DNA of 64,000 nucleotides from Brachyhypopomus gauderio (lineage: Eukaryota > Chordata > Actinopteri > Gymnotiformes > Hypopomidae): positions 372,001-436,000 of the forward strand of contig NW_027506915.1 of the NCBI RefSeq assembly GCF_052324685.1. Direction: 5' to 3'. Position numbers and translations under genes: made by a program. Within the stretch, counting starts at the first letter, position 1, and every line of letters starts with the position of its first letter. The notes below the pieces were generated by a model. It did not search any database, was not told where the DNA came from, and saw nothing but the letters and a program-made list of their open reading frames with translations. Below, in pieces: positions 30,809 to 42,182 of this stretch.

Positions 30809-31279
30809 TTGAACTTTACATGACCGTCAGCTCTTGAGCACCGTTCACTCATCGTCAGGCAGGCTTTTGGATTAAGCTGAACTTCCAGCTTTACGTCTGC
30901 CTACCTGTGACTTCCTTGTCATTAATTATTTTGTCTATGTCCTTGTTAATGATGACAAAAAAACACCAATTAAAGCCACTCAGCCTTTCCTTTCTCTCTC
31001 TCTCTATGTGACATCACAATAGATTTTCTCAAAAAGCAATTCAAATTGTTCTAACCATTGGTGGGACCAACCCGTGGCCTTTTACCATCCACGTGTCCAA
31101 AATGCAGTACGCATGCCAATGTTGTTAACAGACATACGTGTTGGTAGCTCTACATGTCCAACTGGTACAGTGTGAGGTTTCCTCTTTGGTGGACCCTAAA
31201 GAGTTGAAAAAGCCACAACCGAACTGGTATCTTTGTCAACATCCTTGTTTCTGGATCTATGCTGCATGTGCGTCAGAAT

Positions 31280-31366
31280 CCTTCGGTAGCTCAGATGGTA
31301 GAGCGGAGGACTGTAGAGGTTAAAGCAGCAATCCTTAGGCCACCGGTTCAAATCCGGTTCGAAGGA
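31280..31366 (+). tRNA. tRNA-Tyr-GTA: tRNA-Tyr (GTA), unit 33
   Basis: Unit 33 (31077-32047, type B). Same as the 204 gene. Confidence 0.97.
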
Positions 31367-31429
31367 AGCTTCTTTTTTTTCCAGGATATTACTGCCTTTA
31401 ATGTCATGATGAGCAAAAAGTTTTCTGTT

Positions 31430-31501
31430 TTCCCTGACCGGGAATCGAACCCGGGCCGCGGCGGTGAGAGCGCCGAATCCTAGCCACTAGACCATCAGGG
31501 A
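31430..31501 (-). tRNA. tRNA-Glu-CTC: tRNA-Glu (CTC), unit 33
   Basis: Same sequence as the 354-425 gene. Confidence 0.97.
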
Positions 31502-31705
31502 CAGCGATGTTATGCTAATGGATGAAGGCCTTTACATGAGTTCTGGCTGGCAGTTATTCATGAGTGAAGAAAGACCAGAATGTGGGTTATTCGTGACCAC
31601 ACCAGAACATGTGGACCTTTTTGTGTCAAGACTGTCAAATGCTTCCCATGTCAGAGGTCAAGAATATCTGGACATGTTCTGAATCACAGAGCAAGGCTAA
31701 ACGTA

Positions 31706-31778
31706 GCCTGGATAGCTCAGTCGGTAGAGCATCAGACTTTTAATCTGAGGGTCCAGGGTTCAAGTCCCTGTTCAGGCG
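31706..31778 (+). tRNA. tRNA-Lys-TTT: tRNA-Lys (TTT), unit 33, canonical
   Basis: Same sequence as the 1600 gene. Confidence 0.97.
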
Positions 31779-32250
31779 TTGAACTTTACATGACCGTCAG
31801 CTCTTGAGCACCGTTCACTCATCGTCAGGCAGGCTTTTGGATTAAGCTGAACTTCCAGCTTTACGTCTGCCTACCTGTGACTTCCTTGTCATTAATTATT
31901 TTGTCTATGTCCTTGTTAATGATGACAAAAAAAACAACAATTAAAGCCACTCAGCCTTTCCTTTCTCTCTCTCTCTATGTGACATCACAATAGATTTTCT
32001 CAAAAAGCAATTCAAATTGTTCTAACCATTGGTGGGACCAACCCGTGGCCTTTTACCATCCACGTGTCCAAAATGCAGTACGCATGCCAATGTTGTTAAC
32101 AGACATACGTGTTGGTAGCTCTACATGTCCAACTGGTACAGTGTGAGGTTTCCTCTTTGGTGGACCTTAAAGAGTTGAAAAAGCCACAACCGAACTGGTA
32201 TCTTTGTCAACGTCCTTGTTTCTGGATCTATGCTGCATGTGCGTCAGAAT

Positions 32251-32337
32251 CCTTCGGTAGCTCAGATGGTAGAGCGGAGGACTGTAGAGGTTAAAGCAGC
32301 AATCCTTAGGCCACCGGTTCAAATCCGGTTCGAAGGA
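32251..32337 (+). tRNA. tRNA-Tyr-GTA: tRNA-Tyr (GTA), unit 34
   Basis: Unit 34 (32048-33018, type C). Gene as at 204; the terminator is T7. Confidence 0.97.
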
Positions 32338-32399
32338 AGCTTCTTTTTTTCCAGGATATTACTGCCTTTAATGTCATGATGAGCAAAAAGTTTTCTGTT

Positions 32400-32471
32400 T
32401 TCCCTGACCGGGAATCGAACCCGGGCCGCGGCGGTGAGAGCGCCGAATCCTAGCCACTAGACCATCAGGGA
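32400..32471 (-). tRNA. tRNA-Glu-CTC: tRNA-Glu (CTC), unit 34
   Basis: Same sequence as the 354-425 gene. Confidence 0.97.
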
Positions 32472-32675
32472 CAGCGATGTTATGCTAATGGATGAAGGCC
32501 TTTACATGAGTTCTGGCTGGCCGTTATTCATGAGTGAAGAAAGACCAGAATGTGGGTTATTCGTGACCACACCAGAACATGTGGACCTTTTTGTGTCAAG
32601 ACTGTCAAATGCTTCCCATGTCAGAGGTCAAGAATATCTGGACATGTTCTGAATCACAGAGCAAGGCTAAACGTA

Positions 32676-32748
32676 GCCTGGATAGCTCAGTCGGTAGAGC
32701 ATCAGACTTTTAATCTGAGGGTCCAGGGTTCAAGTCCCTGTTCAGGTG
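32676..32748 (+). tRNA. tRNA-Lys-TTT: tRNA-Lys (TTT), unit 34, U72 variant
   Basis: Same U72 form as the 2571 gene. Confidence 0.95.
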
Positions 32749-33221
32749 TTGAACTTTACATGACCGTCAGCTCTTGAGCACCGTTCACTCATCGTCAGGC
32801 AGGCTTTTGGATTAAGCTGAACTTCCAGCTTTACGTCTGCCTACCTGTGACTTCCTTGTCATTAATTCTTTTGTCTATGTCCTTGTTAATGATGACAAAA
32901 AAAAACACCAATTAAAGCCACTCAGCCTTTCCTTTCTCTCTCTCTCTATGTGACATCACAATAGATTTTCTCAAAAAGCAATTCAAATTGTTCTAACCAT
33001 TGGTGGGACCAACCCGTGGCCTTTTACCATCCACGTGTCCAAAATGCAGTACGCATGCCAATGTTGTTAACAGACATACGTGTTGGTAGCTCTACATGTC
33101 CAACTGGTACAGTGTGAGGTTTCCTCTTTGGTGGACCTTAAAGAGTTGAAAAAGCCACAACCGAACTGGTATCTTTGTCAACGTCCTTGTTTCTGGATCT
33201 ATGCTGCATGTGCGTCAGAAT

Positions 33222-33308
33222 CCTTCGGTAGCTCAGATGGTAGAGCGGAGGACTGTAGAGGTTAAAGCAGCAATCCTTAGGCCACCGGTTCAAATCCGGT
33301 TCGAAGGA
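33222..33308 (+). tRNA. tRNA-Tyr-GTA: tRNA-Tyr (GTA), unit 35
   Basis: Unit 35 (33019-33987, type F). Gene as at 204; the terminator is T7. Confidence 0.97.
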
Positions 33309-33370
33309 AGCTTCTTTTTTTCCAGGATATTACTGCCTTTAATGTCATGATGAGCAAAAAGTTTTCTGTT

Positions 33371-33442
33371 TTCCCTGACCGGGAATCGAACCCGGGCCGC
33401 GGCGGTGAGAGCGCCGAATCCTAGCCACTAGACCATCAGGGA
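33371..33442 (-). tRNA. tRNA-Glu-CTC: tRNA-Glu (CTC), unit 35
   Basis: Same sequence as the 354-425 gene. Confidence 0.97.
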
Positions 33443-33646
33443 CAGCGATGTTATGCTAATGGATGAAGGCCTTTACATGAGTTCTGGCTGGCCGTTATTC
33501 ATAAGTGAAGAAAGACCAGAATGTGGGTTATTCGTGACCACACCAGAACATGTGGACCTTTTTGTGTCAAGACTGTCAAATGCTTCCCATGTCAGAGGTC
33601 AAGAATATCTGGACATGTTCTGAATGACAGAGCAAGGCTAAACGTA

Positions 33647-33719
33647 GCCTGGATAGCTCAGTTGGTAGAGCATCTGACTTTTAATCTGAGTGTCCAGGGT
33701 TCAAGTCCCTGTTCAGGCA
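33647..33719 (+). tRNA. tRNA-Lys-TTT: tRNA-Lys (TTT), unit 35, U29 stem variant
   Basis: Same type F form as the 6458 gene. Two private changes lie in its 5' flank. Confidence 0.88.
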
Positions 33720-34190
33720 TTGAACTTTACATGACCGTCAGCTCTTGAGCACCGTTCACTCATCGTCAGGCAGGCTTTTGGATTAAGCTGAACTTCCAGC
33801 TTTACGTCTGCCTACCTGTGACTTCCTTGTCATTAATTATTTTGTCTATGTCCTTGTTAATGATGACAAAAAAACACCAATTAAAGCCACTCAGCCTTTC
33901 CTTTCTCTCTCTCTCTATGTGACATCACAATAGATTTTCTCAAAAAGCAATTCAAATTGTTCTAACCATTGGTGGGACCAACCCGTGGCCTTTTACCATC
34001 CACGTGTCCAAAATGCAGTACGCATGCCAATGTTGTTAACAGACATACGTGTTGGTAGCTCTACATGTCCAACTGGTACAGTGTGAGGTTTCCTCTTTGG
34101 TGGACCCTAAAGAGTTGAAAAAGCCACAACCGAACTGGTATCTTTGTCAACATCCTTGTTTCTGGATCTATGCTGCATGTGCGTCAGAAT

Positions 34191-34277
34191 CCTTCGGTAG
34201 CTCAGATGGTAGAGCGGAGGACTGTAGAGGTTAAAGCAGCAATCCTTAGGCCACCGGTTCAAATCCGGTTCGAAGGA
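34191..34277 (+). tRNA. tRNA-Tyr-GTA: tRNA-Tyr (GTA), unit 36
   Basis: Unit 36 (33988-34958, type B, twin of unit 37). Same as the 204 gene. Confidence 0.97.
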
Positions 34278-34340
34278 AGCTTCTTTTTTTTCCAGGATAT
34301 TACTGCCTTTAATGTCATGATGAGCAAAAAGTTTTCTGTT

Positions 34341-34412
34341 TTCCCTGACCGGGAATCGAACCCGGGCCGCGGCGGTGAGAGCGCCGAATCCTAGCCACTA
34401 GACCATCAGGGA
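34341..34412 (-). tRNA. tRNA-Glu-CTC: tRNA-Glu (CTC), unit 36
   Basis: Same sequence as the 354-425 gene. Confidence 0.97.
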
Positions 34413-34616
34413 CAGCGATGTTATGCTAATGGATGAAGGCCTTTACATGAGTTCTGGCTGGCAGTTATTCATGAGTGAAGAAAGACCAGAATGTGGGTTA
34501 TTCGTGACCACACCAGAACATGTGGACCTTTTTGTGTCAAGACTGTCAAATGCTTCCCATGTCAGAGGTCAAGAATATCTGGACATGTTCTGAATCACAG
34601 AGCAAGGCTAAACGTA

Positions 34617-34689
34617 GCCTGGATAGCTCAGTCGGTAGAGCATCAGACTTTTAATCTGAGGGTCCAGGGTTCAAGTCCCTGTTCAGGCG
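34617..34689 (+). tRNA. tRNA-Lys-TTT: tRNA-Lys (TTT), unit 36, canonical
   Basis: Same sequence as the 1600 gene. Confidence 0.97.
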
Positions 34690-35161
34690 TTGAACTTTAC
34701 ATGACCGTCAGCTCTTGAGCACCGTTCACTCATCGTCAGGCAGGCTTTTGGATTAAGCTGAACTTCCAGCTTTACGTCTGCCTACCTGTGACTTCCTTGT
34801 CATTAATTATTTTGTCTATGTCCTTGTTAATGATGACAAAAAAAATAACAATTAAAGCCACTCAGCCTTTCCTTTCTCTCTCTCTCTATGTGACATCACA
34901 ATAGATTTTCTCAAAAAGCAATTCAAATTGTTCTAACCATTGGTGGGACCAACCCGTGGCCTTTTACCATCCACGTGTCCAAAATGCAGTACGCATGCCA
35001 ATGTTGTTAACAGACATACGTGTTGGTAGCTCTACATGTCCAACTGGTACAGTGTGAGGTTTCCTCTTTGGTGGACCCTAAAGAGTTGAAAAAGCCACAA
35101 CCGAACTGGTATCTTTGTCAACATCCTTGTTTCTGGATCTATGCTGCATGTGCGTCAGAAT

Positions 35162-35248
35162 CCTTCGGTAGCTCAGATGGTAGAGCGGAGGACTGTAGAG
35201 GTTAAAGCAGCAATCCTTAGGCCACCGGTTCAAATCCGGTTCGAAGGA
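35162..35248 (+). tRNA. tRNA-Tyr-GTA: tRNA-Tyr (GTA), unit 37
   Basis: Unit 37 (34959-35929, type B, twin of unit 36). Same as the 204 gene. Confidence 0.97.
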
Positions 35249-35311
35249 AGCTTCTTTTTTTTCCAGGATATTACTGCCTTTAATGTCATGATGAGCAAAA
35301 AGTTTTCTGTT

Positions 35312-35383
35312 TTCCCTGACCGGGAATCGAACCCGGGCCGCGGCGGTGAGAGCGCCGAATCCTAGCCACTAGACCATCAGGGA
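35312..35383 (-). tRNA. tRNA-Glu-CTC: tRNA-Glu (CTC), unit 37
   Basis: Same sequence as the 354-425 gene. Confidence 0.97.
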
Positions 35384-35587
35384 CAGCGATGTTATGCTAA
35401 TGGATGAAGGCCTTTACATGAGTTCTGGCTGGCAGTTATTCATGAGTGAAGAAAGACCAGAATGTGGGTTATTCGTGACCACACCAGAACATGTGGACCT
35501 TTTTGTGTCAAGACTGTCAAATGCTTCCCATGTCAGAGGTCAAGAATATCTGGACATGTTCTGAATCACAGAGCAAGGCTAAACGTA

Positions 35588-35660
35588 GCCTGGATAGCTC
35601 AGTCGGTAGAGCATCAGACTTTTAATCTGAGGGTCCAGGGTTCAAGTCCCTGTTCAGGCG
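35588..35660 (+). tRNA. tRNA-Lys-TTT: tRNA-Lys (TTT), unit 37, canonical
   Basis: Same sequence as the 1600 gene. Confidence 0.97.
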
Positions 35661-36132
35661 TTGAACTTTACATGACCGTCAGCTCTTGAGCACCGTTCAC
35701 TCATCGTCAGGCAGGCTTTTGGATTAAGCTGAACTTCCAGCTTTACGTCTGCCTACCTGTGACTTCCTTGTCATTAATTATTTTGTCTATGTCCTTGTTA
35801 ATGATGACAAAAAAAATAACAATTAAAGCCACTCAGCCTTTCCTTTCTCTCTCTCTCTATGTGACATCACAATAGATTTTCTCAAAAAGCAATTCAAATT
35901 GTTCTAACCATTGGTGGGACCAACCCGTGGCCTTTTACCATCCACGTGTCCAAAATGCAGTACGCATGCCAATGTTGTTAACAGACATACGTGTTGGTAG
36001 CTCTACATGTCCAACTGGTACAGTGTGAGGTTTCCTCTTTGGTGGACCTTAAAGAGTTGAAAAAGCCACAACCGAACTGGTATCTTTGTCAACGTCCTTG
36101 TTTCTGGATCTATGCTGCATGTGCGTCAGAAT

Positions 36133-36219
36133 CCTTCGGTAGCTCAGATGGTAGAGCGGAGGACTGTAGAGGTTAAAGCAGCAATCCTTAGGCCACCGGT
36201 TCAAATCCGGTTCGAAGGA
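36133..36219 (+). tRNA. tRNA-Tyr-GTA: tRNA-Tyr (GTA), unit 38
   Basis: Unit 38 (35930-36901, type C). Same as the 204 gene. Confidence 0.97.
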
Positions 36220-36282
36220 AGCTTCTTTTTTTTCCAGGATATTACTGCCTTTAATGTCATGATGAGCAAAAAGTTTTCTGTT

Positions 36283-36354
36283 TTCCCTGACCGGGAATCG
36301 AACCCGGGCCGCGGCGGTGAGAGCGCCGAATCCTAGCCACTAGACCATCAGGGA
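36283..36354 (-). tRNA. tRNA-Glu-CTC: tRNA-Glu (CTC), unit 38
   Basis: Same sequence as the 354-425 gene. Confidence 0.97.
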
Positions 36355-36558
36355 CAGCGATGTTATGCTAATGGATGAAGGCCTTTACATGAGTTCTGGC
36401 TGGCCGTTATTCATGAGTGAAGAAAGACCAGAATGTGGGTTATTCGTGACCACACCAGAACATGTGGACCTTTTTGTGTCAAGACTGTCAAATGCTTCCC
36501 ATGTCAGAGGTCAAGAATATCTGGACATGTTCTGAATCACAGAGCAAGGCTAAACGTA

Positions 36559-36631
36559 GCCTGGATAGCTCAGTCGGTAGAGCATCAGACTTTTAATCTG
36601 AGGGTCCAGGGTTCAAGTCCCTGTTCAGGTG
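36559..36631 (+). tRNA. tRNA-Lys-TTT: tRNA-Lys (TTT), unit 38, U72 variant
   Basis: Same U72 form as the 2571 gene. Confidence 0.95.
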
Positions 36632-37104
36632 TTGAACTTTACATGACCGTCAGCTCTTGAGCACCGTTCACTCATCGTCAGGCAGGCTTTTGGATTAAGC
36701 TGAACTTCCAGCTTTACGTCTGCCTACCTGTGACTTCCTTGTCATTAATTCTTTTGTCTATGTCCTTGTTAATGATGACAAAAAAAAACACCAATTAAAG
36801 CCACTCAGCCTTTCCTTTCTCTCTCTCTCTATGTGACATCACAATAGATTTTCTCAAAAAGCAATTCAAATTGTTCTAACCATTGGTGGGACCAACCCGT
36901 GGCCTTTTACCATCCACGTGTCCAAAATGCAGTACGCATGCCAATGTTGTTAACAGACATACGTGTTGGTAGCTCTACATGTCCAACTGGTACAGTGTGA
37001 GGTTTCCTCTTTGGTGGACCTTAAAGAGTTGAAAAAGCCACAACCGAACTGGTATCTTTGTCAACGTCCTTGTTTCTGGATCTATGCTGCATGTGCGTCA
37101 GAAT

Positions 37105-37191
37105 CCTTCGGTAGCTCAGATGGTAGAGCGGAGGACTGTAGAGGTTAAAGCAGCAATCCTTAGGCCACCGGTTCAAATCCGGTTCGAAGGA
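37105..37191 (+). tRNA. tRNA-Tyr-GTA: tRNA-Tyr (GTA), unit 39
   Basis: Unit 39 (36902-37872, type J). Same as the 204 gene. Confidence 0.97.
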
Positions 37192-37254
37192 AGCTTCTTT
37201 TTTTTCCAGGATATTACTGCCTTTAATGTCATGATGAGCAAAAAGTTTTCTGTT

Positions 37255-37326
37255 TTCCCTGACCGGGAATCGAACCCGGGCCGCGGCGGTGAGAGCGCCG
37301 AATCCTAGCCACTAGACCATCAGGGA
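37255..37326 (-). tRNA. tRNA-Glu-CTC: tRNA-Glu (CTC), unit 39
   Basis: Same sequence as the 354-425 gene. Confidence 0.97.
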
Positions 37327-37530
37327 CAGCGATGTTATGCTAATGGATGAAGGCCTTTACATGAGTTCTGGCTGGCCGTTATTCATGAGTGAAGAAAGAC
37401 CAGAATGTGGGTTATTCGTGACCACACCAGAACATGTGGACCTTTTTGTGTCAAGACTGTCAAATGCTTCCCATGTCAGAGGTCAAGAATATCTGGACAT
37501 GTTCTGAATCACAGAGCAAGGCTAAACGTA

Positions 37531-37603
37531 GCCTGGATAGCTCAGTCGGTAGAGCATCAGACTTTTAATCTGAGGGTCCAGGGTTCAAGTCCCTGTTCAG
37601 GCG
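37531..37603 (+). tRNA. tRNA-Lys-TTT: tRNA-Lys (TTT), unit 39, canonical
   Basis: Same sequence as the 1600 gene. Confidence 0.97.
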
Positions 37604-38075
37604 TTGAACTTTACATGACCGTCAGCTCTTGAGCACCGTTCACTCATCGTCAGGCAGGCTTTTGGATTAAGCTGAACTTCCAGCTTTACGTCTGCCTACC
37701 TGTGACTTCCTTGTCATTAATTCTTTTGTCTATGTCCTTGTTAATGATGACAAAAAAAACACCAATTAAAGCCACTCAGCCTTTCCTTTCTCTCTCTCTC
37801 TATGTGACATCACAATAGATTTTCTCAAAAAGCAATTCAAATTGTTCTAACCATTGGTGGGACCAACCCGTGGCCTTTTACCATCCACGTGTCCAAAATG
37901 CAGTACGCATGCCAATGTTGTTAACAGACATACGTGTTGGTAGCTCTACATGTCCAACTGGTACAGTGTGAGGTTTCCTCTTTGGTGGACCTTAAAGAGT
38001 TGAAAAAGCCACAACCGAACTGGTATCTTTGTCAACGTCCTTGTTTCTGGATCTATGCTGCATGTGCGTCAGAAT

Positions 38076-38162
38076 CCTTCGGTAGCTCAGATGGTAGAGC
38101 GGAGGACTGTAGAGGTTAAAGCAGCAATCCTTAGGCCACCGGTTCAAATCCGGTTCGAAGGA
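38076..38162 (+). tRNA. tRNA-Tyr-GTA: tRNA-Tyr (GTA), unit 40
   Basis: Unit 40 (37873-38844, type C). Same as the 204 gene. Confidence 0.97.
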
Positions 38163-38225
38163 AGCTTCTTTTTTTTCCAGGATATTACTGCCTTTAATGT
38201 CATGATGAGCAAAAAGTTTTCTGTT

Positions 38226-38297
38226 TTCCCTGACCGGGAATCGAACCCGGGCCGCGGCGGTGAGAGCGCCGAATCCTAGCCACTAGACCATCAGGGA
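38226..38297 (-). tRNA. tRNA-Glu-CTC: tRNA-Glu (CTC), unit 40
   Basis: Same sequence as the 354-425 gene. Confidence 0.97.
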
Positions 38298-38501
38298 CAG
38301 CGATGTTATGCTAATGGATGAAGGCCTTTACATGAGTTCTGGCTGGCCGTTATTCATGAGTGAAGAAAGACCAGAATGTGGGTTATTCGTGACCACACCA
38401 GAACATGTGGACCTTTTTGTGTCAAGACTGTCAAATGCTTCCCATGTCAGAGGTCAAGAATATCTGGACATGTTCTGAATCACAGAGCAAGGCTAAACGT
38501 A

Positions 38502-38574
38502 GCCTGGATAGCTCAGTCGGTAGAGCATCAGACTTTTAATCTGAGGGTCCAGGGTTCAAGTCCCTGTTCAGGTG
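38502..38574 (+). tRNA. tRNA-Lys-TTT: tRNA-Lys (TTT), unit 40, U72 variant
   Basis: Same U72 form as the 2571 gene. Confidence 0.95.
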
Positions 38575-39047
38575 TTGAACTTTACATGACCGTCAGCTCT
38601 TGAGCACCGTTCACTCATCGTCAGGCAGGCTTTTGGATTAAGCTGAACTTCCAGCTTTACGTCTGCCTACCTGTGACTTCCTTGTCATTAATTCTTTTGT
38701 CTATGTCCTTGTTAATGATGACAAAAAAAAACACCAATTAAAGCCACTCAGCCTTTCCTTTCTCTCTCTCTCTATGTGACATCACAATAGATTTTCTCAA
38801 AAAGCAATTCAAATTGTTCTAACCATTGGTGGGACCAACCCGTGGCCTTTTACCATCCACGTGTCCAAAATGCAGTACGCATGCCAATGTTGTTAACAGA
38901 CATACGTGTTGGTAGCTCTACATGTCCAACTGGTACAGTGTGAGGTTTCCTCTTTGGTGGACCTTAAAGAGTTGAAAAAGCCACAACCGAACTGGTATCT
39001 TTGTCAACGTCCTTGTTTCTGGATCTATGCTGCATGTGCGTCAGAAT

Positions 39048-39134
39048 CCTTCGGTAGCTCAGATGGTAGAGCGGAGGACTGTAGAGGTTAAAGCAGCAAT
39101 CCTTAGGCCACCGGTTCAAATCCGGTTCGAAGGA
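39048..39134 (+). tRNA. tRNA-Tyr-GTA: tRNA-Tyr (GTA), unit 41
   Basis: Unit 41 (38845-39814, type D). Same as the 204 gene. Confidence 0.97.
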
Positions 39135-39197
39135 AGCTTCTTTTTTTTCCAGGATATTACTGCCTTTAATGTCATGATGAGCAAAAAGTTTTCTGTT

Positions 39198-39269
39198 TTC
39201 CCTGACCGGGAATCGAACCCGGGCCGCGGCGGTGAGAGCGCCGAATCCTAGCCACTAGACCATCAGGGA
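39198..39269 (-). tRNA. tRNA-Glu-CTC: tRNA-Glu (CTC), unit 41
   Basis: Same sequence as the 354-425 gene. Confidence 0.97.
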
Positions 39270-39473
39270 CAGCGATGTTATGCTAATGGATGAAGGCCTT
39301 TACATGAGTTCTGGCTGGCCGTTATTCATGAGTGAAGAAAGACCAGAATGTGGGTTATTCGTGACCACACCAGAACATGTGGACCTTTTTGTGTCAAGAC
39401 TGTCAAATGCTTCCCATGTCAGAGGTCAAGAATATCTGGACATGTTCTGAATCACAGAGCAAGGCTAAACGTA

Positions 39474-39546
39474 GCCTGGATAGCTCAGTTGGTAGAGCAT
39501 CAGACTTTTAATCTGAGTGTCCAGGGTTCAAGTCCCTGTTCAGGCA
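39474..39546 (+). tRNA. tRNA-Lys-TTT: tRNA-Lys (TTT), unit 41, U17/U45/A73 variant
   Basis: Same type D form as the 3543 gene. Confidence 0.95.
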
Positions 39547-40017
39547 TTGAACTTTACATGACCGTCAGCTCTTGAGCACCGTTCACTCATCGTCAGGCAG
39601 GCTTTTGGATTAAGCTGAACTTCCAGCTTTACGTCTGCCTACCTGTGACTTCCTTGTCATTAATTATTTTGTCTATGTCCTTGTTAATGATGACAAAAAA
39701 ACACCAATTAAAGCCACTCAGCCTTTCCTTTCTCTCTCTCTCTATGTGACATCACAATAGATTTTCTCAAAAAGCAATTCAAATTGTTCTAACCATTGGT
39801 GGGACCAACCCGTGGCCTTTTACCATCCATGTGTCCAAAATGCAGTACGCATGCCAATGTTGTTAACAGACATACGTGTTGGTAGCTCTACATGTCCAAC
39901 TGGTACAGTGTGAGGTTTCCTCTTTGGTGGACCCTAAAGAGTTGAAAAAGCCACAACCGAACTGGTATCTTTGTCAACATCCTTGTTTCTGGATCTATGC
40001 TGCATGTGCGTCAGAAT

Positions 40018-40104
40018 CCTTCGGTAGCTCAGATGGTAGAGCGGAGGACTGTAGAGGTTAAAGCAGCAATCCTTAGGCCACCGGTTCAAATCCGGTTCGA
40101 AGGA
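40018..40104 (+). tRNA. tRNA-Tyr-GTA: tRNA-Tyr (GTA), unit 42
   Basis: Unit 42 (39815-40785, type B). Gene as at 204. The E-box is CATGTG, otherwise typical of some C units. Confidence 0.97.
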
Positions 40105-40167
40105 AGCTTCTTTTTTTTCCAGGATATTACTGCCTTTAATGTCATGATGAGCAAAAAGTTTTCTGTT

Positions 40168-40239
40168 TTCCCTGACCGGGAATCGAACCCGGGCCGCGGC
40201 GGTGAGAGCGCCGAATCCTAGCCACTAGACCATCAGGGA
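40168..40239 (-). tRNA. tRNA-Glu-CTC: tRNA-Glu (CTC), unit 42
   Basis: Same sequence as the 354-425 gene. Confidence 0.97.
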
Positions 40240-40443
40240 CAGCGATGTTATGCTAATGGATGAAGGCCTTTACATGAGTTCTGGCTGGCAGTTATTCATG
40301 AGTGAAGAAAGACCAGAATGTGGGTTATTCGTGACCACACCAGAACATGTGGACCTTTTTGTGTCAAGACTGTCAAATGCTTCCCATGTCAGAGGTCAAG
40401 AATATCTGGACATGTTCTGAATCACAGAGCAAGGCTAAACGTA

Positions 40444-40516
40444 GCCTGGATAGCTCAGTCGGTAGAGCATCAGACTTTTAATCTGAGGGTCCAGGGTTCA
40501 AGTCCCTCTTCAGGCG
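40444..40516 (+). tRNA. tRNA-Lys-TTT: tRNA-Lys (TTT), unit 42, C65 variant
   Basis: Private G65 to C gives a C49-C65 mismatch at the base of the T stem; otherwise as the 1600 gene. Confidence 0.9.
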
Positions 40517-40988
40517 TTGAACTTTACATGACCGTCAGCTCTTGAGCACCGTTCACTCATCGTCAGGCAGGCTTTTGGATTAAGCTGAACTTCCAGCTTT
40601 ACGTCTGCCTACCTGTGACTTCCTTGTCATTAATTATTTTGTCTATGTCCTTGTTAATGATGACAAAAAAAACAACAATTAAAGCCACTCAGCCTTTCCT
40701 TTCTCTCTCTCTCTATGTGACATCACAATAGATTTTCTCAAAAAGCAATTCAAATTGTTCTAACCATTGGTGGGACCAACCCGTGGCCTTTTACCATCCA
40801 CGTGTCCAAAATGCAGTACGCATGCCAATGTTGTTAACAGACATACGTGTTGGTAGCTCTACATGTCCAACTGGTACAGTGTGAGGTTTCCTCTTTGGTG
40901 GACCTTAAAGAGTTGAAAAAGCCACAACCGAACTGGTATCTTTGTCAACGTCCTTGTTTCTGGATCTATGCTGCATGTGCGTCAGAAT

Positions 40989-41075
40989 CCTTCGGTAGCT
41001 CAGATGGTAGAGCGGAGGACTGTAGAGGTTAAAGCAGCAATCCTTAGGCCACCGGTTCAAATCCGGTTCGAAGGA
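40989..41075 (+). tRNA. tRNA-Tyr-GTA: tRNA-Tyr (GTA), unit 43
   Basis: Unit 43 (40786-41757, type C). Same as the 204 gene. Confidence 0.97.
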
Positions 41076-41138
41076 AGCTTCTTTTTTTTCCAGGATATTA
41101 CTGCCTTTAATGTCATGATGAGCAAAAAGTTTTCTGTT

Positions 41139-41210
41139 TTCCCTGACCGGGAATCGAACCCGGGCCGCGGCGGTGAGAGCGCCGAATCCTAGCCACTAGA
41201 CCATCAGGGA
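41139..41210 (-). tRNA. tRNA-Glu-CTC: tRNA-Glu (CTC), unit 43
   Basis: Same sequence as the 354-425 gene. Confidence 0.97.
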
Positions 41211-41414
41211 CAGCGATGTTATGCTAATGGATGAAGGCCTTTACATGAGTTCTGGCTGGCCGTTATTCATGAGTGAAGAAAGACCAGAATGTGGGTTATT
41301 CGTGACCACACCAGAACATGTGGACCTTTTTGTGTCAAGACTGTCAAATGCTTCCCATGTCAGAGGTCAAGAATATCTGGACATGTTCTGAATCACAGAG
41401 CAAGGCTAAACGTA

Positions 41415-41487
41415 GCCTGGATAGCTCAGTCGGTAGAGCATCAGACTTTTAATCTGAGGGTCCAGGGTTCAAGTCCCTGTTCAGGTG
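41415..41487 (+). tRNA. tRNA-Lys-TTT: tRNA-Lys (TTT), unit 43, U72 variant
   Basis: Same U72 form as the 2571 gene. Confidence 0.95.
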
Positions 41488-41960
41488 TTGAACTTTACAT
41501 GACCGTCAGCTCTTGAGCACCGTTCACTCATCGTCAGGCAGGCTTTTGGATTAAGCTGAACTTCCAGCTTTACGTCTGCCTACCTGTGACTTCCTTGTCA
41601 TTAATTCTTTTGTCTATGTCCTTGTTAATGATGACAAAAAAAAACACCAATTAAAGCCACTCAGCCTTTCCTTTCTCTCTCTCTCTATGTGACATCACAA
41701 TAGATTTTCTCAAAAAGCAATTCAAATTGTTCTAACCATTGGTGGGACCAACCCGTGGCCTTTTACCATCCACGTGTCCAAAATGCAGTACGCATGCCAA
41801 TGTTGTTAACAGACATACGTGTTGGTAGCTCTACATGTCCAACTGGTACAGTGTGAGGTTTCCTCTTTGGTGGACCTTAAAGAGTTGAAAAAGCCACAAC
41901 CGAACTGGTATCTTTGTCAACGTCCTTGTTTCTGGATCTATGCTGCATGTGCGTCAGAAT

Positions 41961-42047
41961 CCTTCGGTAGCTCAGATGGTAGAGCGGAGGACTGTAGAGG
42001 TTAAAGCAGCAATCCTTAGGCCACCGGTTCAAATCCGGTTCGAAGGA
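41961..42047 (+). tRNA. tRNA-Tyr-GTA: tRNA-Tyr (GTA), unit 44
   Basis: Unit 44 (41758-42728, type J). Same as the 204 gene. Confidence 0.97.
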
Positions 42048-42110
42048 AGCTTCTTTTTTTTCCAGGATATTACTGCCTTTAATGTCATGATGAGCAAAAA
42101 GTTTTCTGTT

Positions 42111-42182
42111 TTCCCTGACCGGGAATCGAACCCGGGGCGCGGCGGTGAGAGCGCCGAATCCTAGCCACTAGACCATCAGGGA
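42111..42182 (-). tRNA. tRNA-Glu-CTC: tRNA-Glu (CTC), unit 44, variable-loop variant
   Basis: One private G to C in the variable loop (about position 46); stems are intact. Confidence 0.95.

Larger units (their letters stand above)
33988..35929 (+). repeat. Recent single-unit duplication (units 36 and 37)
   Basis: Both units are type B, 971 bp long, and share a C-to-T change just after the spacer A-run (near 34846 and 35817) that I see nowhere else. Two adjacent copies with a shared private variant point to a very recent one-unit duplication. Confidence 0.8.
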
